Source: Dimargaris cristalligena (lineage: Eukaryota > Kickxellomycota > Dimargaritomycetes > Dimargaritales > Dimargaritaceae). From it: DNA of 57,056 nucleotides. The stretch is taken from the NCBI GenBank assembly GCA_027576995.1, contig JANBQC010000120.1, positions 1 to 57,056 on the forward strand, written 5' to 3'. Both the position numbers and the translations under genes were made by a program. Shown here piece after piece: positions 45,485-56,664 of this stretch. Under the pieces are notes generated by a model. It did not search any database, was not told where the DNA came from, and saw nothing but the letters and a program-made list of their open reading frames with translations. How positions within the stretch are numbered: the stretch's first letter is position 1; each line of letters starts with the position of its first letter.

Positions 45485-45800
45485 GTCGGGAATGAACTGA
45501 CCAAGTAAGGTGGACAACGGCTGGGAGCTTGTACGGCAAATGTGAGAAGAGTAAAGTAGCCAACCTCTAATGGACTTAACAAACAAATGTCTAGGGAATT
45601 CAAACAAGCTAGCCAAAGCGGTTATTTTAACGGAGGAGAAGGAAAAGAGGAAAGTGAAGACAGTGTAAACATTCTACTTGTTGGATATATTCAAGTAAAA
45701 AAAAAATCACAGAAATAAAAAAATTGAATGTGGTCTTTAAATTATAATCAATTAAGTTGCTTTGGGATGGCCTATTAAACCGATTATAGAGCAATATTTC

Positions 45801-46078
45801 CTAACTATTCTCTACTGACCCAGTTATAGAAAATCGGATAATACTACTCTTACCTGCATGACAATCATAAACCGTTTGTCGGCCTATGCTCTGAAATCAC
45901 TTTTAAGGTCCCAATTTGAAGCGGGCCCAGTATAGTATTATAGATTTCTCCAGGAAGCTAAGCTGAGCTAACTTACTCCCTTTCTAGACGGATAGTACTC
46001 GTGATCAGCCTGTGTGGTACGGCTTAAAGGCAGGTTTTCATATTCACCCAAAAGCAATCTAAAGTGGGTGGCGGCCAT
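45801..46078 (-). CDS. Candidate three-exon microgene
   Basis: Exon 46078-45977 starts at an ATG in good context and encodes MAATHFRLLLGEYENLPL..., ending at a GTAAGTT donor. A second exon, 45890-45854, follows a TTTCAG acceptor and ends at GTAAGAG; phases agree. A third exon, 45814-45801, would close the frame, but the second intron would then be only 39 bases, so the 3' part is doubtful. It could also be the 5' end of the GCIP-like transcript. Not recognised. Confidence 0.3.
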
Positions 46079-46390
46079 GTCTTATAAATGCAACTCGGGT
46101 TTCGATCATTAGCTTAACTTGGTCCGTCAAAATAGGTATGGCTTGTTTACAGCCATAGGTGGGGAATACCACATTAACCATCGCGTGAATTGAAAATACA
46201 GGAGCCCATATCCGGGACATTTACCCTTTAAAAAACACCTTAGCATAACAATCTCGACAATAAATCCCCCCCTTTTTTTTGCAATACATAATTGAAGTAC
46301 CACCAATAGACTCCCTGCTCAGAATGAACGATATTTAAATAATTATATAGATTCCTCTGCTAAGAATGGAAAGGGGCGATAAAAAACATA

Positions 46391-46528
46391 TGGGTGAACT
46401 TCAAACCAGCTGTATAAGGTTTTACATAATACGTGTATGGGCGAATATATATGAGAATAGCTTTTAACCAGTAATATTGGCCGCATCCAATGGATTTTTC
46501 ATTATACAGCCTGAATGAACTTCTCCCA
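46391..46528 (+). mobile_element. 138-bp MITE, copy B (best preserved)
   Basis: Begins TGGGTGAACTTCA and ends with TGAACTTCTCCCA, giving inverted termini that can be matched over about 27 bases (TGGGwGAAsTTCA...GCTGTATAA). It is flanked by TA at 46389-46390 and 46529-46530. No coding capacity. It sits 195 bases beyond the HSP90B stop codon. Confidence 0.88.
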
Positions 46529-46723
46529 TATGTAGGTAAAAAAAATGAGGGATGGTTCATCACCGGGATAACGCTTGTGGTCGAGGCGAGAGTTCGAGCA
46601 GAAATTTATATCAATCATCGTATCTGAGGGGCCATTCGATAGGTAGGTCCACAAGGCGGAATTATTAAAGAGCTGCTCCTAATGACGAATATGTGGCACA
46701 ACTATCGGAACCCTTCTGGAAAA

Positions 46724-49327
46724 TTAAAGCTCGTCATGGAGGGAGGCCTTGGAACCCGCCTTCTCTTCAGCAGCGGGCTTCTCGGCAACAGGCTCTTCAG
46801 CGATGACCTCTTCGGCAGCCACATCTTCCTCGGCAGCCTCCTCGTCGGCTTCGTTGAGATCTTCAAAGTCGGGGAACACAGAGTCATCGACCACTTCGTC
46901 AACTTCTTCGTCGTCCTCTTCGTCGTCGTTGTGTTCAGGGGCGGGCTTCAGGTTGACCTCAGCCTCGAGGTCATCATCGACATCCAGGGAGTGGCGCAGG
47001 AAGGACTCCACCTTGCGCGAGAAGACACCGGCGTCCTGCAGGTCGTAGCCGGACCGGATGGCGGCGGTCTCGTACAGGATTTCAGCAGCCAGGGACAGGT
47101 GCTTGTCCTCGCCGTCAACCACGACGCGGTTAAGCAATTCGCGGATGAGGGGGTGCTTGGGGTTGATTTCGAGGACCTTCTTCTGGGACAACATGAACTT
47201 GGTCATGAAGTCCTCCTGACCACGGTTCTGGGCCTTCATGAAGCGCTCCATGGTACCGGACCAGCCCATTTGGTTGGCAGCGATAGCACAGGGCGAGGTA
47301 GTCAGGCGGTTAGAGATGACCACCTTCTCGATATGTTCGCTGAGACTCTTCTCGAGGTAGACGGCGAGGGGACTGTAGGTCTCCTTCATCTCAGCCTCGT
47401 AGTTCTTGGTTTCGGCATCTTCGTCTCCGAACTCGACACCGCTCTGGGCAACGTTACGGATCTTCTTACCGTCAATCTCGGACAGAGACTGCATAGTGTA
47501 TTCATCGAGCTGACCAGTCATGTACAGTACTTCGTAGCCACGGGCCTGCAGGGCTTCGACGAAGGGGGAGTTCTTGGCCTGTTCCAGTTCAGGGGCGGCA
47601 ATGAAGTAAATGTTCTTCTGACCCTTCTTCATGCGAGCAATGTATTCGGTGAACGACGTGGTCTTGTCGGAGTGAGACGAAGGGAAGCGCAGGAGCTTGG
47701 CGATCTTGGCCTTGTTGTTGGTATCCTCGGTAATACCCAGGCGGAGGTTAGTGCCGAACTGGCTCAAGAACAGGTCATACTGGGCGGGGTCCTTCTTGCT
47801 CAGGCGGGCCAGCATATCGAGGGCCTTGCGGATGATGGTCTTCTTGACGGACATGAGCTCGCGGGAGTTCTGTAGGGTCTCACGGGACACGTTCAGGGGC
47901 AGGTCATCGGCATCAATCAGAACCTTGATGAAGTTGAGGTACTTGGGCAGGAAGTCGCCCAGTTCGTCGGTGATGAAGACGCGCTTCACGAACAGCTTAA
48001 CGTTGTTGACCACGGACTGGAAAGTCATGATGTAATCGCTGGGCTGCTGGGCGGGCACGAAGAGCAGACCGCGGAAGTTCACAGAACCCTCACCCTTGTA
48101 GTGAGAGTAGGTGAGGGGATCCTTGGTATCCTTGGCGAAGCTCTGGTAGAAGTTGTAGTACTCCTTGTCAGTAACCTCCTTGGGGTCACGCAGCCAAATG
48201 GGCTTCTGCGAGTTGACCTGGATCCAGGACTCCTTCTCAATAGTCTTGGTCTCAGTGGCGGGGCCCTCATCTTCTTCCTCGTCCTCCTCATCCTTTTCGT
48301 CGTCATCCTCAACTTCGACCTCGGGCTTGTCCTCGGCATCCTCTTCAGTCTTCTCGGCGGCGTCCTTGGTCTCCTCCTCGGCGCTGCCCTCCTCAGCCTC
48401 GGCCTCTTCCTTGGGCTTCTTCTCCACGGGGACCTCAATGGTCTCGGTGGTCTTCGACCACAGGTAAATGGGGAAGTTGATGAAGCTAGAGTGCTTCTCG
48501 ATCAAGCCCTCAAGGGTGCTCTGGGAGAGGAACTCAGTATCGGTGTCCTTGAAGTGCAGGGTGATCATCGAACCACGGCCAATATCGTTTTCGGGCAGAT
48601 CTTCGTGGATGGAATAGTCGCCACCACCGCCGGAAGTCCAGACATACTGCTTGTCTTCGGAGGGGTGCTTACTGGTGAAGGTCACCTTGTCGGCGACCAG
48701 GAAGGCGGAGTAGAAACCGACACCGAATTGGCCGATCAGATCATTGACCTCGCTTTCGGCATCACCCTCGCCGGACTTCTTCTCGAGGTGCTTGAGGTAC
48801 TCGGCGGTACCGGACTTGGCGATGGTGCCGAGGTTTTCGCGCAGCTGCTCCTTGGTCATACCGATACCGGTATCGCGGATAACCAGGATACGGTTGTTGG
48901 GATCACTGCTGATTTTGATTTCCATGTTGGACTCGTCCTTCATAATGGTGGGGTCCAGGAGGGCCTGGTGGCGAAGCTTATCGAGGGCGTCGGACGCATT
49001 GGAGATGAGCTCCCGGAGGAAGACGTCCTTGTTTTTGTAGATGGAGTTGATGATGAGGTTCATCAGGCGGGGCACCTCGGTGTCAAACTGGTGCTGCTCA
49101 GTGGTGTCCTGGATGCGCTTTTCCTGCTCCTCGGTCAGGTGGCGGGTGAATTTCTTGTCGGTGGCTAGCGGGGCCGAGTCGCTGGGGCTGGCGACCACGG
49201 GGTCGGCGGCAGCCACGCTCGAGACAGCGGGGGCGCTATCCTCGGCAGCGGCGGGCTCGGTGGCCTGCACACAAGAGGTGGCGAGCAGAGTGGCCAGGGT
49301 AAAAAGAGTGATGGTGAAGCGACGCAT
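46724..49327 (-). CDS. Endoplasmic reticulum HSP90 (GRP94/endoplasmin type)
   Basis: An 867-residue ATP-dependent chaperone of the ER lumen. It has a signal peptide (MRRFTITLFTLATLLATSCV), a pre-N segment, the GHKL ATPase domain (NSIYKNKDVFLRELISNASDALDK; DTGIGM; GQFGVGFYSAF), a long acidic linker (about 290-350), the middle domain (LLFVPAQ; NVSRETLQNS), the C-terminal dimerisation domain, an acidic tail and a terminal HDEL retention signal. ATG 49327 is chosen because it starts the signal peptide; the frame continues 51 codons upstream without signal character. Cytosolic HSP90 would end in MEEVD, so compartment is clear. Intronless, as is common for stress genes. Confidence 0.97.
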   Translation of the reverse strand: MRRFTITLFTLATLLATSCVQATEPAAAEDSAPAVSSVAAADPVVASPSDSAPLATDKKFTRHLTEEQEKRIQDTTEQHQFDTEVPRLMNLIINSIYKNKDVFLRELISNASDALDKLRHQALLDPTIMKDESNMEIKISSDPNNRILVIRDTGIGMTKEQLRENLGTIAKSGTAEYLKHLEKKSGEGDAESEVNDLIGQFGVGFYSAFLVADKVTFTSKHPSEDKQYVWTSGGGGDYSIHEDLPENDIGRGSMITLHFKDTDTEFLSQSTLEGLIEKHSSFINFPIYLWSKTTETIEVPVEKKPKEEAEAEEGSAEEETKDAAEKTEEDAEDKPEVEVEDDDEKDEEDEEEDEGPATETKTIEKESWIQVNSQKPIWLRDPKEVTDKEYYNFYQSFAKDTKDPLTYSHYKGEGSVNFRGLLFVPAQQPSDYIMTFQSVVNNVKLFVKRVFITDELGDFLPKYLNFIKVLIDADDLPLNVSRETLQNSRELMSVKKTIIRKALDMLARLSKKDPAQYDLFLSQFGTNLRLGITEDTNNKAKIAKLLRFPSSHSDKTTSFTEYIARMKKGQKNIYFIAAPELEQAKNSPFVEALQARGYEVLYMTGQLDEYTMQSLSEIDGKKIRNVAQSGVEFGDEDAETKNYEAEMKETYSPLAVYLEKSLSEHIEKVVISNRLTTSPCAIAANQMGWSGTMERFMKAQNRGQEDFMTKFMLSQKKVLEINPKHPLIRELLNRVVVDGEDKHLSLAAEILYETAAIRSGYDLQDAGVFSRKVESFLRHSLDVDDDLEAEVNLKPAPEHNDDEEDDEEVDEVVDDSVFPDFEDLNEADEEAAEEDVAAEEVIAEEPVAEKPAAEEKAGSKASLHDEL

Positions 49328-50730
49328 GCTGGTGGGGTGGAGTAAATGTGTATGTGTACGGATGAGTATAGGTGGGGATGAGATACAGTGGTATCGATAG
49401 GGAGTTGAGTATGGGAAACAGCAGGGAAAAATGGAGCTTTGTACAGAGAGGCAGTAAGGCCGAAGAAAAAGTTGAAGCACCTAAGCGAGAGGCCGAGAAG
49501 TCCAGTTATATAGGAGCAGTCCCTAACTAAGTTCGCGGCGGGTGGGGAGTATGCGCATACAGGCAGCAGAACCCGACCCACGGGTGTATGCGTCTGGCGG
49601 CAGCAATACCCCACCATTCCCTAAATATCCCTTGGCTGCCCTGCTCTGTGGCTGCCGCTTATTGGTACAAAACTCGTCGATCGCCGTGTCGATCATCCCT
49701 CCTTTGGAGCTCTTTCACGGGGTACAGTGGCTCCCTCTCCGTGGCAGTTGACTACATGGCTCACTCTCCTATTACCCTGTGGGGAGCGACCACTCGGTTT
49801 CGCTTCGCACAATCACACTGTATGTTTTCTCGAAACCTCTCAGCTCAGCGCGATTCAGTTGGTTAACACTGCAGAGGCCGAAAAATGGGCATCCATTAAC
49901 GTGAGAGAACTCCTCAACGTCTTTGTTACAATTTTGCCCAACCAGTATTCATTATTATGCCCCGTCGATCTTGGCCCATGAACAGTACAGTGGGCTGAGT
50001 TCGCTATAACATGGGGCCCGATTATCCTTTTCATCGGCCATTGCAACCAATCCGTCAATACAGGTTCAGAGTCCCACAACAAACCGGCGTCGCCTTTATT
50101 TACCAATCACGACCCGCCACGGCGAACTCGCTGGCTGGAGGGAGGAAGTCCTTCGACTGTTCGCAATATAAGTTGGTCATACAGAGATTTCCGGGCGTGC
50201 GACCAAACCCCGCACTGTATTCGCCGCACGCCAGATTTAAATATAGGTTGGGCGGGTAATGGTGCCAATGCAATTACGCTGGAAATGCTCTAACTATACC
50301 GCCCTAACCCTCCCTAGGGAACCATGCCGAAGTTGTATAGGTGTTACCCTAGATCCAACAAGCACGTCGCCCCTTTATCTCACATTCCGAACACATCCAG
50401 ACTATGCATCTCTCATTAGGTGACGATCCAAATACGGCCCACCGTTTGCGCTACTGGCAATTTCGAAGAGCAAGGTAAACCCAAACACGGACTGACCATA
50501 TCCATACTCGCCCCAGTATTACTCCTGTAGAATGGTAAAAATTGAAGTGCTAATCAGATCAAGACCCATGTATACATCATCGCCAAATTACTAATAAAAT
50601 GTGATCTCGGTTAATTTTAGAGGTAAATTCATTTTGGGTCAAAAATCAAAAATCAAAAAAACCAATCTATTAGGTATCTGGAGTAAATATAGCGGGGGCC
50701 GATGTCCAGCTTAAAAATTCTAACAATATA
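49328..50730. other. Spacer between HSP90B and CDC6
   Basis: About 1.4 kb with the HSP90B promoter and the CDC6 3' end. A TATA element is entered separately. The moderately GC-rich region 50000-50260 has an open plus frame without motifs. No ERSE or UPRE sequence was recognised. Confidence 0.4.
49506..49512 (-). promoter_or_regulatory. TATA box of the HSP90B gene
   Basis: TATATAA on the minus strand, 179 bases upstream of the start codon, in a purine/pyrimidine-structured promoter. The position fits a TATA-dependent, stress-inducible gene with a 5' UTR of about 150 bases. The site is seen; its use is inferred. Confidence 0.5.
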
Positions 50731-52107
50731 TTAAGCTGGGAGCTGGTCCTGTAGTAAAGACTGTAGAATGGGTACGTCGGCAACGGCGTGGGTCAATTCG
50801 GCAATCTGGACCGCCAGCGAAACGCGTCGACTTAATTCGTTGCGTGAGGCAGCGATGCTGATCAGACCAAATGAGTCCAAAGTAGTCGCCAGGTCAAAAA
50901 ACTCCAGACGGCTAACAGCACCTACCACGTCAGTCAATTTACATTGGCTCATGTACTCTTCGTGCAATTTGCCCAGGGTTAGGGCGGACTTACGCCGAGC
51001 CGTATAAAGAGCCGCCGTGCAGAGCAATAGCTTTTGCTGGAAACTGAGGCTTTTGATTTTAGTGATAGTGGGTGTACCAAAAGCTGACTGCAACACTTTG
51101 AGCATGTGCAGCATTGTAACGGGAGAATCCAAAATGGCGGTGGGGTTGGAAGGGGGGGCCTGTTTCAGGTATTCCAACTCGGCCAGTTCGATGGCCTGTC
51201 GACAAATATCGAGGGCTTTTCGAAGATCGCCCGTTGCTGCAGCGACCTTTCGGGCACACAACTCGATGGCCGGGACCTCAATCAGTAGTGGTTGAGTATC
51301 GATCAAGGACAGCTCTTTCAAGGAAGTACGGTCAGGGGAATTACCCCCGGCCTCGCAGCCGCTGTCCGCTGGGTCCGGTTTAGTCTTCGACTTGGGCCCC
51401 GGCTTCCGGCGTTGCGGGGCGGGCATGGAGTTGCCATTCACCTCAACCAGTCGCCCTTTAATAATAGCGGAAATGTCGGTCACTTGGTACGGGTTGAAAT
51501 TAAGTAGCTGCGGCATACAGTCCTTGGCTTTGAGCCGAGGGAGGAATCGGTCGGTGAGGTTGAGGGCATTGGCAATCCCGATTAGGGTCAGGCGGCTTCC
51601 AGGCAGGGTGGGCCATTCGAACAATTTGTACAGAATGTCCTGATTCCGAGTAAGTAAAGAGTCGATTTCGTCAAGAACCACCAGGTACAGGGTTTTCCGT
51701 TTGGGGTTGAGGAACAGGGCTTCGAGTACTTTGAGTGCGTCCTTAATGGTTACAGGCTCACCCACGATTTCGGTGGCCAAGCGGGCGTAGAATGACTGGG
51801 GGTTCTCCACGGTCATGCAGTTGATTACTAGTAGTTTGATAGGCTGCTTGGCCCCTTTGAAAGCACCACGCATTTGTAAACAAATACTGAGCAGCGAAGC
51901 GGTTTTACCGGTACCCGGTTGGCCCGAAATGTAGAGACTGTTCGGCTGGTTACCTACGACATGGTTGGTCAGAAACTGGCGAATCGTCTGTTGTTCCGAC
52001 TCGCGCCCCACCAAGCAGGAGGGTTGGCTTGCCCGGCGAAAGATGAGCTTAGCTTCCTGGAATAGGGCGGGGAGGGGGTCTTTCGAGGCAGCGGTGCGTT
52101 TAGCCAT
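50731..52107 (-). CDS. CDC6: Replication licensing ATPase Cdc6/Cdc18
   Basis: Loads MCM2-7 onto ORC-bound origins in G1. The 458-residue product has Walker A GQPGTGKT (62-69), Walker B VVLDEID (143-149), sensor 1 IGIAN (176-180) followed by LNLTDRFLPRL, the NFNPYQ segment and sensor 2 AATGDLRKALDICRQAIE, then a winged-helix C terminus. The sequence matches Cdc6 better than Orc1, especially in FEWP. The N terminus before the AAA+ fold is only about 25 residues, short for the family, which usually carries CDK sites and a destruction motif there; an upstream exon cannot be excluded. ATG at 52107. Confidence 0.93.
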   Translation of the reverse strand: MAKRTAASKDPLPALFQEAKLIFRRASQPSCLVGRESEQQTIRQFLTNHVVGNQPNSLYISGQPGTGKTASLLSICLQMRGAFKGAKQPIKLLVINCMTVENPQSFYARLATEIVGEPVTIKDALKVLEALFLNPKRKTLYLVVLDEIDSLLTRNQDILYKLFEWPTLPGSRLTLIGIANALNLTDRFLPRLKAKDCMPQLLNFNPYQVTDISAIIKGRLVEVNGNSMPAPQRRKPGPKSKTKPDPADSGCEAGGNSPDRTSLKELSLIDTQPLLIEVPAIELCARKVAAATGDLRKALDICRQAIELAELEYLKQAPPSNPTAILDSPVTMLHMLKVLQSAFGTPTITKIKSLSFQQKLLLCTAALYTARRKSALTLGKLHEEYMSQCKLTDVVGAVSRLEFFDLATTLDSFGLISIAASRNELSRRVSLAVQIAELTHAVADVPILQSLLQDQLPA

Positions 52108-52749
52108 AGTAAAAAAAGATAGACTATATTCAAGCAACGGAATGGTGGTTAAGACAAGGTAGTATAGTACAAAGCAAACTATTTCTAATTACAAAAAAGT
52201 GCAAAGATAAAGGTGGTATAGGAAGTACTCCGGCGAGCGATAGGGGGAGGTTATCCCAGCGAAGCGCAACAAAAAATTTACTAATGGGATAATTGGTAGG
52301 GCTAGGAAAAACAAAACAAAGGCCGATCGAAGCCATACAAACAGCTGTAGACTGTTTAGATATATCCAGGCGTAATAGTCAAGAGCAGTGGTGTGTTGAC
52401 AATAGTGAATACCCCAATCAAAGAACCTGAAGGAGGCTAATTCGACCGGCAGCTGAGATAAACCGCCAAATGATTTAAGGCGAAGGGTACGAAATGGCAA
52501 GAGAAAGGGGGGGGACATTTCTGTTCAATCATGGACCTTCCCCAACTTAACGTAAACCTATGTATGCTGCTATACAGTGTCTTTTCTAGCTGTGGCACAT
52601 TGTGGCTATCAAAGTAGTACTATCAATTCGCCGCTACTAAACATACGGACATACAGTCCAACCCAGCATTAAGAGCGCAATCACCCCAATTCAGAAATCG
52701 CCCGGACAATCGGTGGAAATGAATATTTTTAATAAATGGATGGCGCAAG
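52108..52749. other. Spacer upstream of CDC6 with a small hydrophobic frame
   Basis: A minus-strand ATG frame at 52518-52189 encodes 109 residues with a hydrophobic segment (FVLFFLALPIIPLVNFLL). It has no recognised homologue and overlaps the expected CDC6 promoter, so it is not called a gene. Confidence 0.35.
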
Positions 52750-54389
52750 TTAGAAGGCGTAATTAGACGCGTCTGTACTCAGATGCCGCCTTTTCGGTCT
52801 TTCGGGAGGTTCGTAGCTCGGTCCCGCCTTTTCGAGACAATAGGTACGGCAGTCGGCTTTACATAATGGGCATATCGATGACTTATAAATCAACCATTCG
52901 TCGATGCACTCCATATGATAAAAATGAAGGCAAGGCAGTTGTCGTACTTTCTGTTTCCTGACCATATCATCTAGGCAAATGCTGCAAGTGTTGTCTCCAT
53001 TGGAACACCGCGAAGTACCGTCTTTTCCCTGGGTGCCAGTGGCTGACATGGTAAACGTCACCTTGGCCTTCTGGTTTCCGTCTGTCGTTAAATTTAACGG
53101 ACCGTTGGTGGGGGATGTGTCGTCCGTGGCTAAACCGAATTGGTGGGCAAATTTGAGCCTGGGTTTCTTTTGGCCCAGGTCGACAGTTTCGTTGATTTGA
53201 CTACCCTGGCATTCAGTCGTGGTTCTGCCGGTGGTGTATTCACTGTGTTGTTGACCACTGGCACGCTGTAGCGTTGATAAGGGCTCCCGTTTGGTATTGA
53301 TGAGCCGGAGGTACTGCAGCAGTTTAGGGTCTAGTGGTTGGGCCGATTCACTTTGTAAACTGGAACTAAGTGAATCAATTCCCTGTCGCCGACGAGCGGC
53401 CCAGGCTCGACCACTCCGGCGTCTCCGAGCAGGAAGAAGAGCGCAGACCACCAAGAGGACCACGATGATAACAGCCGTTGCACTTCCCATAACTATGCCT
53501 GCAATTATTCCCCTTCTGCGGGAACTATCGACACTACTGGTTTGCACCGAGACAGACGCCGAGCCATTTAATATCGAGAGTCGAATGTAGACGGCGTTAA
53601 CGGGTTGGCCGTCCGGCCCTTGCGTATTAGGTTGAGCGGGGTCAGGGATATCTTCATCGTGCATAAGCGTAATCAGTCGCTTGGCAGTTTGGCGAGTGAT
53701 GGTGATGCATGGCCGGCTAGTAGTTTGGCTAAGTACCGTGCAGCGGTATTTATCATTGTCGCTGAACGTTAAAATGGCATTGGTCGTTTCGCGGTTGTAG
53801 TTCTTTAGGTCGTCGGAGCTGCCCTGAAGGCTTGTACGGTTGAGTAACAGCAAATAGCCGAGCGGGGAGGAAAACGAAATCCCATCGACGTTCTGATATT
53901 GGGCTATAAGTCCCTGGTGTATAGACAAAGGTCAGTGTGCCAAAACCCAATTCGGGAAAGGGGAAGTCAGTACCATAAAATTTTGAATTGAGGGGGGCTC
54001 CACCGAATTGGTATACCATGTCGATATACGGAATGTCTATAAACAAGTTATGAAATTAAGCGGAATGGACAATAGATTGTCCATTACGGATTGGGGCTAA
54101 TATCTACGGAGCAATTGTAGGTTAATAACTTTAAATTTTAAACAAGCTATCTTACCTCGAATTTCGACTTCTGGGCATCAGCAACTATCGAGTCAAGTAT
54201 ATTGTCGGCTGGTATATCCCATGTCGTAGAGTTGGTGACGATGGATAATTGTGAATTTAAAGTAATTTGGTCAGCAGTAATCGTGAGACGGTCAGAAGTT
54301 CCCACACTGCTCACCACCGTCGGTTGGTAGAAGGTGGTCAATAGAAAACTGAGTAGCAAATAATGAATGGCCATAGAAAAGCGGAACAT
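52750..54389 (-). CDS. Membrane RING-H2 E3 ubiquitin ligase, three exons
   Basis: Exons 54389-54156, 54036-53974 and 53913-52750, all in phase 0, give 486 residues. A signal peptide (MFRFSMAIHYLLLSFLL) precedes a lumenal part in the position of the protease-associated domain of RNF13/GRAIL ligases (ISFSSPLGYLLLLN; CITITRQTAKRLI). One transmembrane helix lies at about 235-259 (IIAGIVMGSATAVIIVVLLV). The cytosolic tail ends in a RING-H2 at about 409-454: CSIC...LPCLHFYHMEC...CPLC. It probably ubiquitinates endomembrane proteins. The second intron uses a less usual GTACTG donor but has a good CTGAC branch and ACCAG acceptor. Confidence 0.88.
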
Positions 54390-56664
54390 GTCGTCGAAGT
54401 TTGGGCTACCGACAGTCTCACCGCATACTAGTCACGCACGAGTGAAGGTGGGAGAAAAGGTAGGTAAATGCAGTGGAAATTATGTAAGTTTTGATTCGAA
54501 AGACTCAGGTATAGAAATTACAAGCTTGAGTGACTTTTGCTATAAGTAGCTGCAGGAAAAATTAAAAGTCTAGTTATAGAAAACACAAAAAAAATAGCCA
54601 CGAAGAGCATGAGAGCGCAAAGGTTTTGAATAATCAAGGCATATGATAAAAATACGAGTTTAACCGAGAAGCGCAGGGAAATACCAAGCACACCAGCGGC
54701 GGGGGTGGCTATTGTATTTAAGAGCCCTCGCTCTTCCCCAGACCCCTTGACCACTTGTTAAGGGATTAACAATCGCCGACGATGATCAGGCGAGAGGCGT
54801 TTATTATTACATCGGTCCTAAAACTGACAAAGCGAGTGGCGTACATGGTTATTTGGGTGGGGTGCTTCTCTGGTATTGCATTCAAATAGATATGATTGTC
54901 GAGTTCATCTATAAATGAGCTACCGTTCTATCTTCGATTTCCGGATATTCACAGTGAACGGGTGATCGAACTACTAGTGAGCGTACCCCTTGTCGCTGGA
55001 TCGCTATTGAGCGTGTCAAGGAGAGGACGTTAGGGAGCGGGAGAGGGTGCTAGTGTTGAGGATGTGTCCATTATATTACTATAATAGTTAATTCGATAAT
55101 CCTAGTCAAATATCCTTTCATTCCTAATAGGATGACATCCTTCTATACTACACATATATACAATATCCCTAGAGTCGTGGTCCCTGCCAGTATTAGGCGA
55201 TTATTAGGACCAGATAGACGGGATGCCACAACTCCATATATTTTTTCTAATTTACCATCACAGACACTGTCCGGGGAGAGGATTAATGCCTGCGCGCTAC
55301 AAATAAAGCCATTCTAAGAGGGATGTCCGGAATATCAATAGGCATATAAAGACCCTGGAATATTTTAAGTTTAGCCGTAGTTCCAGTCTATGATCCACGA
55401 CCAAGCTCTAACACCCGGCCCTTAGTTTAGCTGATACGAAGTACAGGGATACTGCCGAGTGCCAGCCTTTTGGATCAAAGTGAATTATTGAAAGTGTGGT
55501 TGGACACATCATGTGAAGACCCTCTACACTTCCCAAAAAGATACCCACCTGATTTTTAGTTCGATGTAGTATTTGTGGGGGATATTTTAAGATGGCTGTA
55601 TGTTGATTATTTGAACTCCAGAAATAAAATATGAGCAAAATACAACAACAGGTTTATGCCCCACTTCACAGTAAAACTTCGCTTTAACATTCGTATTTAT
55701 TAGTAACTGTTATTGCTTAAAAAATAATGTATTGCCACAATGTTGACCATTCTATTACAAACTAATGCATAGCTATAGTTAATCACCCCAAGAAACTTCG
55801 TGTAATATAAAGTAAAATAAATTATATACAAATAATTAGGGTGGCTATTGTAATAATAATGGATAATAGATTATTTCACTATATAGTATAGACCATTAAA
55901 TGTTTCTGTTATGGTATGGTAGAGCGACTATAAAATAATAGGTGTGAATGCCTTATAATCAAAGAAATAGTAAAATCGAGCCTTTGAAATAACTAAAACA
56001 ACTATAGGCAAAACTGCCGGTACAGTTCAGAAGAATGAAAAAAGAGATGTTTTATTAAGAGCTGCAATTCTTGAGGGTATTTATACTTAGGAAGTGGTTG
56101 AAGTCCAACCTACATAATATTATTGCATGAATTGATAAATAATGAGGAGTTTATGAATATATCTGGCTAATGATGATATCAAATATAAATGCGAGTGATA
56201 TTTGATGTATCTCTTACTTGCTATGATATTGTAAGGCTATAAAATAATATATCGGAACTTCACTGATAAAAGGATATAAAAATAGAATGTGATTAAAAAT
56301 GAATACTATGTTTGACTAAGTGGTCTCAGGTCCTACCACAATACATTTTAGTTGCCTTATTAGCTCAGATGAAGTAGAGATTTATTTAAAGTGAATCTAA
56401 GGCAGGCGACCTTTTGGTCATAATTGCTATCCACAGGGAACATACTAATGGGTAATTTGGTCAAAAACCCTCAAAAGCTACAGATATAGAGGGAAAGGAC
56501 AGGAGGTAGAATAAAGAACAGACCCTGGAAAGAAACCAGGCCCTTATGACAACCAACCCACTTAGCTGGACAGGGGTTGTTGTTTTTGTCAGTAAGGAGG
56601 GGGGCCACAGGACAAGGTCACCACCAAGGCAGAAAAATAATAGTAGTAAAACTAAGCAACTAGC
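54390..56664. other. AT-rich right spacer
   Basis: About 2.3 kb without a recognised gene. The part from about 55650 is strongly AT-rich and poor in CG and may be the 3' region of the LINE-type element that follows. Open frames at 54518-54754 and 55408-55638 have no motif. Confidence 0.4.

Noticed and set aside
46682..47875. 397-residue plus-strand open frame
   Set aside because: It is the antisense of the HSP90B C-terminal half; its Leu/Val/Gly-rich composition is the usual shadow of GC-rich codons.
48101..49168. 355-residue plus-strand open frame
   Set aside because: Antisense shadow of the HSP90B N-terminal half, with poly-Leu from the acidic linker.
52189..52518. 109-residue membrane protein gene
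   Set aside because: No homologue recognised; it occupies the short CDC6 promoter region, and hydrophobic frames are common in T-rich DNA.
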